Origin: Streptomyces sp. WZ.A104
Lineage (GTDB): Bacteria > Actinomycetota > Actinomycetes > Streptomycetales > Streptomycetaceae
Assembly: GCF_002382885.1 (NCBI RefSeq)
Contig: NZ_NWVL01000021.1
Coordinates: 42,849 to 106,848 of the forward strand
DNA: 64,000 nucleotides
Direction: 5' to 3'
Shown piece by piece: positions 25,298 through 34,160 of the stretch. The translations under genes and the position numbers were made by a program. Positions within the stretch are counted from its first letter, which is position 1. Each line of letters opens with the position of its first letter. The notes under the pieces are model-generated. The model ran no database searches. It was given only the letters and a program-made list of their open reading frames with translations, and was not told the DNA's origin.

Positions 25298-28228
25298 ATG
25301 GGCACCGAACTTGCACGCCTCGCTACACGCATCGCGGACCTGGAGCGCCGCCTCAGCCAGCAGAACCGCACCTCCCGCCTGGCCTACTCGTCCATCGAGG
25401 GCGGCGCCATCGAGGTTCACGACGATGCCGGATCTCTGCGGGCGGTCATCGGACAGCAGCCGGACGGCACCACCGGCGTCAACATCACCAACGGGCCACC
25501 ACCTCCCCAGCCGACACAGCCCACCGTGACCTCGGTGCTCGGCGGGATAGCGGTCACCTGGCACGGCACCCTCGACGGGGTGCAGGCTCCTCCACTGGAC
25601 TTCGCCCGGATCGAAATCCATGCCACCACCCTGGACGGCTTCGCGCCCACCCCGGCCACTCTGCGCGCCACGATCGAAACACCTGTCGGCTGCACGGTCA
25701 CCGTGCCCACGGACGTGCCGCTGTACGTCCGGCTCGTGGCCCGCAACACCTCGGGGGCGTCTTCCGAGCCGTCCGTGACGAGCGGGCCGGTCGGCCCGGC
25801 CGCCGTGGTGGCGCAAGAGGTCCTGAACGGCATCGTGACCGAGGCGGCACTTGCCGACGAGGCAGTCTCCCAGGCCAAACTGCAAATCGGGGCGGTCGGT
25901 CACAGTCAGCTCTCCATCGGCACCGGCAACCTGATACCCGACCCGTCCTTCGAGGGCGCCTACACCGAGCAGCTCATCGCCGGAGCCGCCGAGTGGACGC
26001 TCACTGAGGGCAACGGGTCTCCTCGCGGGGTACGCGTAGACGGCACCAGCAGTGAAGCAGCCTCTCGCAGCCTGCGCGTCACCGAGCTGGCCGTCTCTCC
26101 TGGGGACCGGTTCTTCCTCGCCATCGACTACCGCGTCTCCGCCGACTGGGCCGGGGACTCGGTCCGCTTCTACCTGTGTTGGCAGGGTGCCACCGGCGCG
26201 GTGCTCGGCTACGGCACCGCAATCGCCACCCCCACGCCGGGCGCCGACTGGGCCACCGTCACCGACCAGGTTCAGGCCCCGGCCCAGGCCGTGACCGCCA
26301 CCGTGTGGTTGCAGAACTTCCAGGGCACCGCCGGCACGGCGGACTTCGACAACGCGCAGATCCGGACCGTCATCGGCGCGGGCATGGTGCTCGCCGAGTC
26401 GATCGGGACGTTGGAACTGGCCGCGGAGTCCATCACAGGCGAGAAGGTGGCTGCGAAGACGATCACTGCCCGAGAGGTCCAGGCCCTATCTCTGACCGGC
26501 GACGAGATGGCGGCGAACACGCTCACCGGAGGGCACATCCGTGCGGGGACGCTGGACGCCACGCATCTGCGCATCGGAACGACGGGGAACGTCGTCGCGG
26601 ACGCTTCGTACGAGACGGGGCTGATGGCCAGCACCCTGCCCGAGCACTACGAGGTCGTGGACGGCGGCAACAACTCGGCGAAAGCTCTGCGGATCGAGAC
26701 AGCACCCGGGACGTACCGGTACGTGCAGCACTGGCCGAACTACGTGCAGCCCGGTGAGCGGTACTGGATCGGCGCCGACTACAAGGGTTCGGAGGACTTC
26801 ACCGCCGCGGTGGCGATGTATCTCGGCTTCTATGACGCTGATGGCACACGGACCGGCTCTGTCGGCCTCCACCGCAGCGACGTCACCACGACGTGGCAGC
26901 GTATGACGGAGATGGTGGAGATCCCTGCGGACACCGTCACCGTGAGGCTGCGGGTCGCCGCCGACGGCCGTGACCGGCCTGACGCTGCTGGGTACGCCTT
27001 CTTCGACAACCTGGAATGCCGGGCTGTTCTAACGACACCGGGAGGCGGTCAGCGCGCCGAGCTGTCGCCCGCCGGGCTCCGCCTGTTCGATGAGCAGGGA
27101 GGTGAGGCGGTGTCCCTCACCACGGGAACCCCGAACTACCTGACGCTCACGGACGGGTCGGGTACGGCGGTCGCGACGATCGACCAGGACGGCAACACCG
27201 GTGTCGGTGACCTGGCCGTGGCCGGGGAGCTGACGGTCGGCGGCCAGCCGCTGGAGTCCTACCTGTCGGCGTTCCCTCGTGGCCTGGTCGCTATCGACTA
27301 TCAAGCTGGCTCCATGACGGCCAGCACCACCTACTACGGGTTCGTGGAACTATCCTTCGACGCTGACGCCAGCCGCATGTACCGGGTGGTACTGGACTGC
27401 TACGCCGACCCGTCAGCCAGCGGCGGCGAACTGACGGTCGTGTTTCGGGATGGTGGAGCCAGCACGCCGACGATCAACTCCACGCAGATCCAGTCGGGCA
27501 TCTACCCTCTGCCGACGGCCGGTTACCGGCGCGTGCACCTGGAGACGATACGGTCCGGGGCCACTTTCGGCGCTGGACTTCATCGGCTTCTGGTCACGTT
27601 CCGCTGCAAGGGCGGCCCGTCGGGGCAGACGGTGAGGCTGTTCGGCGGCTCCAACCACCACGGGCTGTTCTACATCGAGGACATCGGCCCCTACGTCCCA
27701 GAGACGGGGAAGTGCAACGATGGAGGTGGCACGGCCGAGCCGCCGACGAAGCAGTACACCAAGACGTACACAGCCTCCTGGTCGGGTACGTACGCGAACC
27801 GCTCCTCGTACAACTCCTTCTACGGCAACAAGTGCGTGCAGGGCTACTACAGCAGCAACAACGGCACCCAGGCAGCACTGATCGGGTTCCCGTCCTCACT
27901 GGGGAAGGATCTGTCCGGCGCCAAGATTCAGAAGGTCGAGCTGTACCTGTACTACGACCACTGGTACTACAACGGGGGCGGCAAGGCCGTCATCAAGGCG
28001 CACAACCACACGTCGCGGCCGTCGAAGTTCAGCAGCGACAGCGAGTCGAAGACCATCTCGTGGGGCCGGAACGTCGGGCGGTGGATCGACATCACGAGCG
28101 TGTTCGACTCCACCTCGTGGCGCGGGGTGGCGTTGGACCCGAACAGCAAGGACAAGACGTACTACGGCCGCGCCCAAGGCGTCGGGCAAGCACATCCGCC
28201 GCAGCTGCGCGTCACCTACATCAAGTAA
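25298..28228 (+). CDS. tail fibre / receptor-binding tip protein
   Basis: 976 aa from ATG 25298; the frame is open further upstream but only opposite the previous gene. Order: short coiled coil (5-25), a region with GVNITNG, a fibronectin-III-like domain (about 65-165), helical linker with repeated ALADEAVSQAKLQIG-type segments, two jelly-roll modules beginning GNLIPDPSFEG and GNVVADASYETG (about 210-365 and 430-570), and a C-terminal beta domain (about 820-976, ASWSGTYANRSSY to PPQLRVTYIK). The jelly-roll modules resemble carbohydrate-binding domains, so binding to cell-wall or teichoic glycans is likely. It is the largest tip protein and the best candidate for host-range determinant. Confidence 0.72.
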   Translation: MGTELARLATRIADLERRLSQQNRTSRLAYSSIEGGAIEVHDDAGSLRAVIGQQPDGTTGVNITNGPPPPQPTQPTVTSVLGGIAVTWHGTLDGVQAPPLDFARIEIHATTLDGFAPTPATLRATIETPVGCTVTVPTDVPLYVRLVARNTSGASSEPSVTSGPVGPAAVVAQEVLNGIVTEAALADEAVSQAKLQIGAVGHSQLSIGTGNLIPDPSFEGAYTEQLIAGAAEWTLTEGNGSPRGVRVDGTSSEAASRSLRVTELAVSPGDRFFLAIDYRVSADWAGDSVRFYLCWQGATGAVLGYGTAIATPTPGADWATVTDQVQAPAQAVTATVWLQNFQGTAGTADFDNAQIRTVIGAGMVLAESIGTLELAAESITGEKVAAKTITAREVQALSLTGDEMAANTLTGGHIRAGTLDATHLRIGTTGNVVADASYETGLMASTLPEHYEVVDGGNNSAKALRIETAPGTYRYVQHWPNYVQPGERYWIGADYKGSEDFTAAVAMYLGFYDADGTRTGSVGLHRSDVTTTWQRMTEMVEIPADTVTVRLRVAADGRDRPDAAGYAFFDNLECRAVLTTPGGGQRAELSPAGLRLFDEQGGEAVSLTTGTPNYLTLTDGSGTAVATIDQDGNTGVGDLAVAGELTVGGQPLESYLSAFPRGLVAIDYQAGSMTASTTYYGFVELSFDADASRMYRVVLDCYADPSASGGELTVVFRDGGASTPTINSTQIQSGIYPLPTAGYRRVHLETIRSGATFGAGLHRLLVTFRCKGGPSGQTVRLFGGSNHHGLFYIEDIGPYVPETGKCNDGGGTAEPPTKQYTKTYTASWSGTYANRSSYNSFYGNKCVQGYYSSNNGTQAALIGFPSSLGKDLSGAKIQKVELYLYYDHWYYNGGGKAVIKAHNHTSRPSKFSSDSESKTISWGRNVGRWIDITSVFDSTSWRGVALDPNSKDKTYYGRAQGVGQAHPPQLRVTYIK

Positions 28229-28293
28229 CCGCGGAGCATCGTGCTTGCTACCCGTAGCATCGAGCGTGGTGCGGGGCCGCTGGGAGTGATTGC

Positions 28294-28656
28294 GTGTCCG
28301 TGCCGCCTGGTGCCGAGCCCACGTTGTGGGAGCTGCACCGTGCCGTGTCACAGCTGCGCGAGGATCTTCGCGGCGACCTCGCTCATCTCGCCGCCCGTTT
28401 GGATCAGGTCGTCACTCACGACGTGTATCAGGCAGACCAGCGGGCGACCCTTCAGCGGATTGACCAGCTCGAAACGTCGCTCACCACGTTGCGGAACGAG
28501 CACGAGCAGTACACCGAGCGCGTGGACCGGCAGCGCCGCGAGGACGCTGCCCACGCTGCGGCTACGCGGCGGCTGGTGATCTCCGCGTTCATCGCGCCGC
28601 TGATCATGCTGCTGCTGCAGCTGTGGCTGGCCTCTCGCGGCACGTCTCCGCCGTGA
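28294..28656 (+). CDS. coiled-coil protein with C-terminal membrane helix
   Basis: 120 aa from a GTG with GGGAG 7 bases upstream. Residues about 10-90 are a charged coiled coil (LEXLR, QRIDQLETSLTTLRNEHEQ-like heptads) and 94-113 form one hydrophobic helix, giving a tail-anchored topology. Such proteins between tail fibre and endolysin genes are frequent in Streptomyces phages and may take part in lysis (as a second holin or regulator) or anchor the tail region, but the role is unproven. Confidence 0.6.
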   Translation: MSVPPGAEPTLWELHRAVSQLREDLRGDLAHLAARLDQVVTHDVYQADQRATLQRIDQLETSLTTLRNEHEQYTERVDRQRREDAAHAAATRRLVISAFIAPLIMLLLQLWLASRGTSPP

Positions 28657-28713
28657 GTACGAGGCTCTGTTGTAACTGATTTTTGGGGCGCGGGGAGAAG
28701 AAGAGCACCGAAG

Positions 28714-29457
28714 TTGGCTACCCCTCTTTCCGCAGACCGGCTGGTTGCCGCGCTGCGCGCCGAGGGCGTTCGCATCGTTGAGCGCCCCGGCTGGAGAACC
28801 CACAACCGTAACCACCGGGGGCCGTGGGGTCCCGTCCACGGGGTGATGATTCACCACACGGTGACGTCCGGAACGTCGAAGACCGTGAAGATCTGCGAAG
28901 ACGGATACTCGGGCCTTCCGGGGCCGCTGTGTCACGGCGTGATCGCCAAGGACGGCACCGTTTACCTCATCGGCAACGGCCGCGCCAACCACGCAGGCCG
29001 CGGGGACGATGACGTGCTCAGGGCGGTCATCGCGGAGAAGCCCCTCCCCCATGACAACGAGGCCAACACCGACGGCAACACCAGGTTCTACGGGTTCGAG
29101 TGCGAGAACCTGGGCGACGGCAAGGACCCGTGGCCCAAGAAGCAGCTGGAGGCCATCGAGCGGGTGTCCGCAGCGATCTGCCGCGCGCACGGCTGGCACG
29201 CGCCCAGCGTGATCGGTCACCGCGAGTGGCAGCCCGGGAAGATCGATCCCAAGGGCTTCTCCATGAGCGGTATGCGCAAGCGGATCGCGGAACGGCTGAA
29301 GCACAAGCCCGGCGGCTACACGGTGCGCAGCGGCGACACGCTGTACCGCATCGGTGAGCGCCTGGGCGTGAACTGGCTTGCGATTGCCCGCTCCAACGAC
29401 ATCAGCAAGCCGTACATCATCAACCCGGGCCAGCGCCTGAAGATCCCCGCGAAGTGA
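28714..29457 (+). CDS. endolysin: N-acetylmuramoyl-L-alanine amidase with LysM
   Basis: 247 aa from TTG 28714. Residues about 35-175 form an Amidase_2 domain: the zinc site is HHTVTSG (first His), GRANHAGRG and GHREWQPGKIDP (second His and Asp/Lys), with C-H-G-V-I-A-K-D-G-T-V-Y-L-I-G-N-G in between. It cleaves the bond between muramic acid and the peptide stem. Residues about 203-246 are a LysM repeat (YTVRSGDTLYRIGERLGV...INPGQRLKIP) that binds peptidoglycan. No signal peptide, so release needs a holin; the next gene, overlapping by 4 bp, supplies it. Confidence 0.92.
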   Translation: MATPLSADRLVAALRAEGVRIVERPGWRTHNRNHRGPWGPVHGVMIHHTVTSGTSKTVKICEDGYSGLPGPLCHGVIAKDGTVYLIGNGRANHAGRGDDDVLRAVIAEKPLPHDNEANTDGNTRFYGFECENLGDGKDPWPKKQLEAIERVSAAICRAHGWHAPSVIGHREWQPGKIDPKGFSMSGMRKRIAERLKHKPGGYTVRSGDTLYRIGERLGVNWLAIARSNDISKPYIINPGQRLKIPAK

Positions 29458-29723
29458 GCACCCTCGTGTCTGACGTCAACCAGAGAACCATCCGTACCGT
29501 CTTCCAGACCTTCCTCGGCATCGCTGCCGGTCTGCCGCTCATCATCGATGCGGCTGGCATCCCCGAGTCCGTTGCCGGTGTGGCTGTCGCCCTGGCCGTG
29601 GCCGGTGCCGTCACTCGCGTGATGGCGCTGCCGGTCGTTCACAACCTTCTGCCTGACTGGCTGTACAGGAGCGACCCCGCGCCCGACGGCGCGACCCCAC
29701 CGAAGGAGACCGATCTGCACTGA
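29454..29723 (+). CDS. holin
   Basis: 89 aa with two hydrophobic segments (about 18-36 and 39-58) and a charged C-terminus (LPDWLYRSDPAPDGATPPKETDLH), a class II holin-like topology matching small actinophage holins. The GTG at 29454 overlaps the endolysin stop; a second GTG at 29466 is also possible. Holins form the membrane lesions that release the endolysin. Last gene of the late operon, followed directly by a terminator. Confidence 0.8.
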   Translation: MSTLVSDVNQRTIRTVFQTFLGIAAGLPLIIDAAGIPESVAGVAVALAVAGAVTRVMALPVVHNLLPDWLYRSDPAPDGATPPKETDLH

Positions 29724-29730
29724 CTCATCT

Positions 29731-29766
29731 CGTCGCTCCCCCTGCCCTGCGGTAGGGGGAGCGACG
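29731..29766 (+). terminator. late operon terminator
   Basis: A 13-bp perfect stem (29731-29743 with 29754-29766) and 10-base loop, GC-rich and followed by CCTTTCCC, lies 8 bp past the holin stop. It should end the late transcript and also insulate the converging gene at 29786. Confidence 0.8.
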
Positions 29767-29785
29767 CCTTTCCCGCCTGCTGATG

Positions 29786-30634
29786 TCAGTCCGCGACTTC
29801 GTCTTCGGTGTGCAGGTGTGCCAGTGCCTCGTGAAGGGGAAGGTCGGCTCTGTCTTTGTCGCGCTCCCAGAGCTTCATCACTTCGGCGGTCGCACTGGCG
29901 ATGTCGTCGGGCAGGCTGGCTTCCCGCAGTGTCTCGGCCACCTCGTGCATCTCGGGTGCCCATCGCCAGGCGCGTGCTGCCACGCTGGGCAGGTAGTCGG
30001 GGTCCGAGAGGATGTTGGCGGGCATGGTCGCGGCTTCTTCGGTGAGGAGGTCGGCAACACCATGGTGGTGAGCCAGCGCGTGCGCGACGCCGGCGAGTGT
30101 CCGTGCCGCCTTCTGGTAGCTGGCGAACGCCATTTTCAACGCCGACGCCGCGCCGACTTCCTCTCCCGCACGTCGCACATGTACGTCGCTGTCGGTGAAC
30201 AGCTTCTCCAGCGCGCGGGCTGCTTCGCTGGGCCCTGAGAGGTAGAGCCGGGCGTTTCGTCCGTGGGCGGGCGGTGGTCCGACGATGCAGCCGTCGAGCA
30301 CGGTGCACGCGGCAGGCAGGCGCTCGGAGATACGGCGCACGCGCTGTGGGCTGATGGCGTTGGCGTCCACGTACGTGCCTGCGAAGTGGTGCCGCGACAC
30401 CATGTTGGCGACGTCTTCAGCGGCGTGAGGCGGGCAGATGGACAGCACGATCTGGCTCTCGGCGAGGGCTTCTTCAAGGCTGTCGCACGCTGTGAGCCCG
30501 GCCTGGTGTGCTCGCTGCCGAGTGCTGGTGCTCCGCCCTGGGGCCACCCAAAGCACCCGGTGGCCAGCGGAAACGGCATGGCTGGCCAGCGGGGCGCCCA
30601 TGGAGCCGGGGTTGAGCAGCGTGATGGTGGTCAA
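29786..30634 (-). CDS. 6-phosphogluconate/hydroxyisobutyrate dehydrogenase-like protein
   Basis: 282 aa. An N-terminal Rossmann fold is visible (ITLLNPGSMGAPLASHAVSAGHRVLWV), but the glycine motif is NPGSMG rather than GLGxMG. Residues about 60-75 (ESQIVLSICPPH) and GTYVDANAISP match the family; a DUF1932-like helical C-terminus follows, including ASALKMAFASYQKAARTL with the usual catalytic Lys. It would oxidise or reduce a small beta-hydroxyacid-like substrate using NAD(P). The start overlaps the stop of the TPR regulator by 4 bp, so the two form an operon. Not a phage-type gene; substrate unknown. Confidence 0.75.
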   Translation of the reverse strand: MTTITLLNPGSMGAPLASHAVSAGHRVLWVAPGRSTSTRQRAHQAGLTACDSLEEALAESQIVLSICPPHAAEDVANMVSRHHFAGTYVDANAISPQRVRRISERLPAACTVLDGCIVGPPPAHGRNARLYLSGPSEAARALEKLFTDSDVHVRRAGEEVGAASALKMAFASYQKAARTLAGVAHALAHHHGVADLLTEEAATMPANILSDPDYLPSVAARAWRWAPEMHEVAETLREASLPDDIASATAEVMKLWERDKDRADLPLHEALAHLHTEDEVAD

Positions 30635-31989
30635 TGTGGATCTCCGGGTGAGAGTTCGAGGCTCGTGCGGTCTTCGTGCACGACGAGTGCTTCCCGGAGC
30701 CCTATGGCCGTGGCCGTACCGGCTGCGGCGGTCAGCGCCAGGTCACGCCGAAAGTGCCGCAGCCGTTTGCGGACACTCTCGGTTCCTCGCTGCGCGTTGA
30801 CGTGGAGTACAGCATGTACCTCCTGCGCTGCGCCTTCGAGGTCGCCCCGGTTCAGTCGGGCCGTGGCCAGGTCCATACGGGCCAGGCACATCTCCCCGAG
30901 GCGCTTCTTCCCAGACTCGGCGGCATCGAACAGGTTCACCGCTTCTTCTGCTGCTTCCTCAGCGTCGCTGAGCTGCTGTCCGCCGCCCAGCCACAGGTGG
31001 GTAGTGCTGGTGTAGAAAAGCTGCTTCTCGCGGGGAAAGGCCATCATTCCGCCGAGCACGTCATCGTCGGCCGTGACTCCTTCCCGTAGCCGATCGGCTT
31101 CGGCGAGGGCTGCGACTGCGTCCGTTGTCCGGCCGAGCTGACCGAACGCTCTCGCCTTGATGCTGGCGAGTCTGATCTGCGCTGTGCCTTCCTCGGGGGT
31201 GAACCCGGAGCCCGCCTCCGCGAGCCGGACAGCGTCGGCGGCGCGTCCGTCCCAGTAGGCGATGAGTGCCTGCAAGCCCCGCACCCAGGCACGAAGACCG
31301 TTGTGGCCGGCGAGTTCACCGCACATGAATGCGGTGCGTGCCTGGGTTTCCGCGGCGTCGTACCGGCCGAGGTCGAAGCTGGCATTGGCGAGCACGCCGC
31401 ACAGCACTCCGGCGGCCATGTATAGGTCGCGCGTGTAGCGGGGTGGCTGTCGGCCTTCGAGGAGCTCGAAGGAGCGGTTCCGCAGGTTTCGGACTTCGTG
31501 GAACACGGGCTGGACTGGGCGGTTGGGGTAGGTGGTCACTATCCGCCTGATGTCGGCCTCAAGCTGTTCCATGGTGTGGGGGCCGACGTTGCTTCCTTCT
31601 ACCTGTGCGGCAAAGTGGGCTGATTCGTTGGCCGCGGCCATGACGGCGTCCTCCGCCCTTGGGTCGTCCTGCACCCATGCTGAGGAACGGGTCGTGGTGC
31701 CGTCCAGGGCAGCCACTCGGGCATCTGGTGCAGTGGAGAAGAGCTGGTCAATCGGGATGGGGCGGAAGAGGTGGGCGAGAATGCGCCGAGCTTCCGCGCG
31801 GGGTGTGCCTCTCATCTCGCCGTGCGCCCAGCGGAGGAACTGCCGCTTCTCGATGGAGGCGGTCGCGAGGCTCCGGGGGCCCTCGGCTGCGGCCAGGTAT
31901 TGGGCAGCCTCCCTGTAGTGGCGCAGGAAGACTTCGTACTGCTGCCATCCACGCTCGTTGATCAGTAACTGGATGAAGGTCGGGTCCAT
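30631..31989 (-). CDS. TPR regulator-like protein
   Basis: 452 aa. ATG 31989 is used because AAGAGG precedes it by 6 bases; an upstream extension is possible but unlikely. The N-terminal 90 residues (MDPTFIQLLINERGWQQYEVFLRHY) resemble the helical DNA-binding head of large Streptomyces XRE/TPR regulators, with an EKRQFLRWAHGEM segment. Residues about 130-450 are helical repeats, including LAGHNGLRAWVRGLQALIAYWDGRAADAVRLAEAG, of TPR type. Such proteins often sit beside natural-product genes. It is divergent from the ATPase gene at 32249, sharing a 259-bp intergenic region that should hold both promoters. Confidence 0.65.
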   Translation of the reverse strand: MDPTFIQLLINERGWQQYEVFLRHYREAAQYLAAAEGPRSLATASIEKRQFLRWAHGEMRGTPRAEARRILAHLFRPIPIDQLFSTAPDARVAALDGTTTRSSAWVQDDPRAEDAVMAAANESAHFAAQVEGSNVGPHTMEQLEADIRRIVTTYPNRPVQPVFHEVRNLRNRSFELLEGRQPPRYTRDLYMAAGVLCGVLANASFDLGRYDAAETQARTAFMCGELAGHNGLRAWVRGLQALIAYWDGRAADAVRLAEAGSGFTPEEGTAQIRLASIKARAFGQLGRTTDAVAALAEADRLREGVTADDDVLGGMMAFPREKQLFYTSTTHLWLGGGQQLSDAEEAAEEAVNLFDAAESGKKRLGEMCLARMDLATARLNRGDLEGAAQEVHAVLHVNAQRGTESVRKRLRHFRRDLALTAAAGTATAIGLREALVVHEDRTSLELSPGDPH

Positions 31990-32248
31990 ACGTACCTCTT
32001 GGGCTCGTCGCGACGCTGTCAGCCACGCTATGTGCTGGTGGCTCTCTCCCGCAGGGCAGATGTCCCAGATCCGGCCTCGTAACCGGAGAGGACGCACTTA
32101 CGACATAGAGCGTCCCCAGAAGACACAGCGACGGCACTCGCTAGGGCACGTTCACCGGAGCAGACTGCCGCCTCAGCACCAAACAGGATTGGCCTGGTCA
32201 CCATGCCGATCTTCCGCTGTGTTCCTGCCAGTTGACGAGGGGAATCAG

Positions 32249-32734
32249 ATGGTTGCAGCCGAAACATCGCAGGACGCGGGCTCGCCTGGGCTGGCTGACC
32301 GACTGCTGGTGTCCCCGATCGAGCAGACGGTGTATCTCACCTGCACCCCCACGCAACCAGGTGCTCCGCCGGTGCCCGGCGACGCGCTGAAGGTGGGGAA
32401 CATGCGACGGGTGGGACGTGCCCTGCTGCACCAGTGGGGATGCTCCCGCCTGGGGCCGACGGCCGAGGTCCTGATCAGCGAGCTCATGACCAACGCTCTG
32501 GTACACGGCTGCGGCACGCGGGTGAAGTTCACGATGTCCCTGACGGAGAGCACCGTGAGGATCGAGGTGGATGACGGCTCCTCTGCCGGGTCGCCCAGGC
32601 TGGTGCATCCCAGACCGCATCAGGAGTCCGGCCGGGGCCTCTTCCTCGTTGAGGCGCTGGCAGCAGAGTGGGGCGTCGTCCCGGAGACGTCAACCACCTG
32701 GTGCACGCTGGCCCTGCCGGGGGTGGGTCAATGA
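32249..32734 (+). CDS. ATP-binding regulator (anti-sigma/HATPase family)
   Basis: 161 aa from ATG 32249, preceded by GAGGGGAA. It is a HATPase_c_2 domain like RsbW/SpoIIAB: N-box ELMTNALVHG (about 76-85), G1 box VDDGS (about 108-112) and G2-like GRGLFLVEALA. These proteins sequester sigma factors or act as histidine-kinase-like switches; Streptomyces carries dozens. It overlaps the next start by 4 bp and begins the plus-strand accessory set, opposite the TPR regulator. Confidence 0.8.
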   Translation: MVAAETSQDAGSPGLADRLLVSPIEQTVYLTCTPTQPGAPPVPGDALKVGNMRRVGRALLHQWGCSRLGPTAEVLISELMTNALVHGCGTRVKFTMSLTESTVRIEVDDGSSAGSPRLVHPRPHQESGRGLFLVEALAAEWGVVPETSTTWCTLALPGVGQ

Positions 32735-33162
32735 ACGCCGTTGCCACGAGTCCACGGTGGACACACTCTCAGGTCCCACTGTGGGAACCGCCGCTCGATG
32801 CCGACTCCTTAGCGGGAGTCCTGGACAGGCTGAGGTCATGGACGCCGCTCGACGGTGACGCTCTTCTGGACGACGTGGCCACCGCCCTGGACGATGTCCC
32901 GCCTGCAGAGGCTGAAGCCGTACGCCTCACTGCCCGGCTTCAAGGCCAACTGGCACAGCTGCTGGACATAGCTGTCGCGGCGGAGTCCGGGCGACGGGAC
33001 GGCTACGTGGCCACCCTGGTTCAGCGGGCCCGAGAGCTGGCGAGGGAAGCGCCCTGTGGAATGCCCTCGGAGAGGGTGCCCCATTTGAGGCAGGTGGCGT
33101 GGGTAGCGGGCGAACTCCTCGATCGTCTCGCCGCTCGACGGGAACTGAAGACCGTGGCGTGA
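32731..33162 (+). CDS. DUF6415-like protein
   Basis: 143 aa, ATG overlapping the previous stop by 4 bp. Largely helical, with WEPPLDADSLAGVLDRLRSW and a HLRQVAWVAGELLDRLA segment, resembling the DUF6415 family that in Streptomyces usually sits next to an ATP-binding regulator and is described as natural-product associated. No catalytic motif is seen. The gene pair with 32249 is a common Streptomyces arrangement. Confidence 0.62.
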   Translation: MNAVATSPRWTHSQVPLWEPPLDADSLAGVLDRLRSWTPLDGDALLDDVATALDDVPPAEAEAVRLTARLQGQLAQLLDIAVAAESGRRDGYVATLVQRARELAREAPCGMPSERVPHLRQVAWVAGELLDRLAARRELKTVA

Positions 33163-33369
33163 CACCGGCCTGAGATGTCGGGGGCTGGCCCGGCCTGTGT
33201 AGCGGAGGGGCAGCAGCTGGCCGCGCGGTGGGCTGCCGCTACGCCTCCCCCGTCTCCGCTACGCAGGCTCGGCGAGTCGACTGCCCGCCTGCCCGACCCG
33301 CTCTCGGAGAGCCCGCATGAACCCATTGCCGTCCCGCTCGCACAGGGGCCAGAACCGGAGGTCGTTATC

Positions 33370-33948
33370 GTGACCACAGACAGTGCCCGGCCTGCGGTGA
33401 CCACTTGGGACGCCTGGGCGGACGCGGGCCAGACGTACCATCCGCTCACCGATGTGGAACTCGCCGCCTTTGCACGGCCCTTCCCGGTTCGGTGCGGTCA
33501 CGTCGCGGTGGACGCCGGCTGCGGTACCGGGCCGTTCGCCCGACAGCTTCACCGTTTCGGGTACGACGTCACCGGCATCGACTTCTCGGAGTCGGCGCTC
33601 ACCGCGGCCCGCCGCACTCCGATGGTCGGCGTGCGCTACATGCGGCACGACCTCAACGAGGGTGACCCGGCCGGGCTACCGCTCCACGGCATCGACCTCG
33701 TCGTGAGCCGTCTCACCCTGCCCTTCCTTACCAACCCAGGCGCGTGGATGTGCCGCATCCGGGAACGGTGGCTCCGCCCCGGAGGCCGGATGTACGTCGT
33801 CATACCGGTAGTCACCGCGCAAGGCAGACAGCCCGGCGGGATGACCGCGCGGGAGATCTCCAATCTCACGCGTGGGTGGGCACAGGCGGTCCGCTACGAA
33901 CTGCGCGGCTCCCTCGTCTGCCTGGCTCTCCGTACAACGGCGACATAG
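33370..33948 (+). CDS. class I SAM-dependent methyltransferase
   Basis: 192 aa. GTG 33370 is chosen because GGAGG lies at 33357-33361; the frame is open 195 bp further upstream but this has no good start. Motif I is VAVDAGCGTGPFARQLHRF (about 46-64), followed by the acidic end of beta 2 (VTGIDFSES), motif II-like IDLVVSRLTLPFL and post-motif LRPGGRMYVVIP. It is a small Methyltransf_11/25-type enzyme; the acceptor cannot be predicted. It lies between the DUF6415 gene and an oxygenase gene. Confidence 0.78.
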   Translation: MTTDSARPAVTTWDAWADAGQTYHPLTDVELAAFARPFPVRCGHVAVDAGCGTGPFARQLHRFGYDVTGIDFSESALTAARRTPMVGVRYMRHDLNEGDPAGLPLHGIDLVVSRLTLPFLTNPGAWMCRIRERWLRPGGRMYVVIPVVTAQGRQPGGMTAREISNLTRGWAQAVRYELRGSLVCLALRTTAT

Positions 33949-34160
33949 ACCCGGCTCGGGTGCCAGTCGACACGTTCCGGGCAGCCCTGAACGGTTGTGC
34001 TCCCTCCACGGTCTGCGTGACGAGTCCGCGGGGGCGTGAGGGGTGCCCGAGAACCGCTCGGCGGACGAAGCCCTGCGGCTACCGTCCGCCGAGCCTCGGC
34101 GCCCAGACGACAGCAACGCAGGACGACACCTTGAGAACCCTTAGAGACAGGAAGCTCCGC

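Noticed and set aside
33960..34160. Cys/Thr-containing reading ahead of the oxygenase as a lanthipeptide precursor
   Set aside because: It is an in-frame 5' extension without start box, stop or leader motif, and no LanB/LanM-type enzyme is present.
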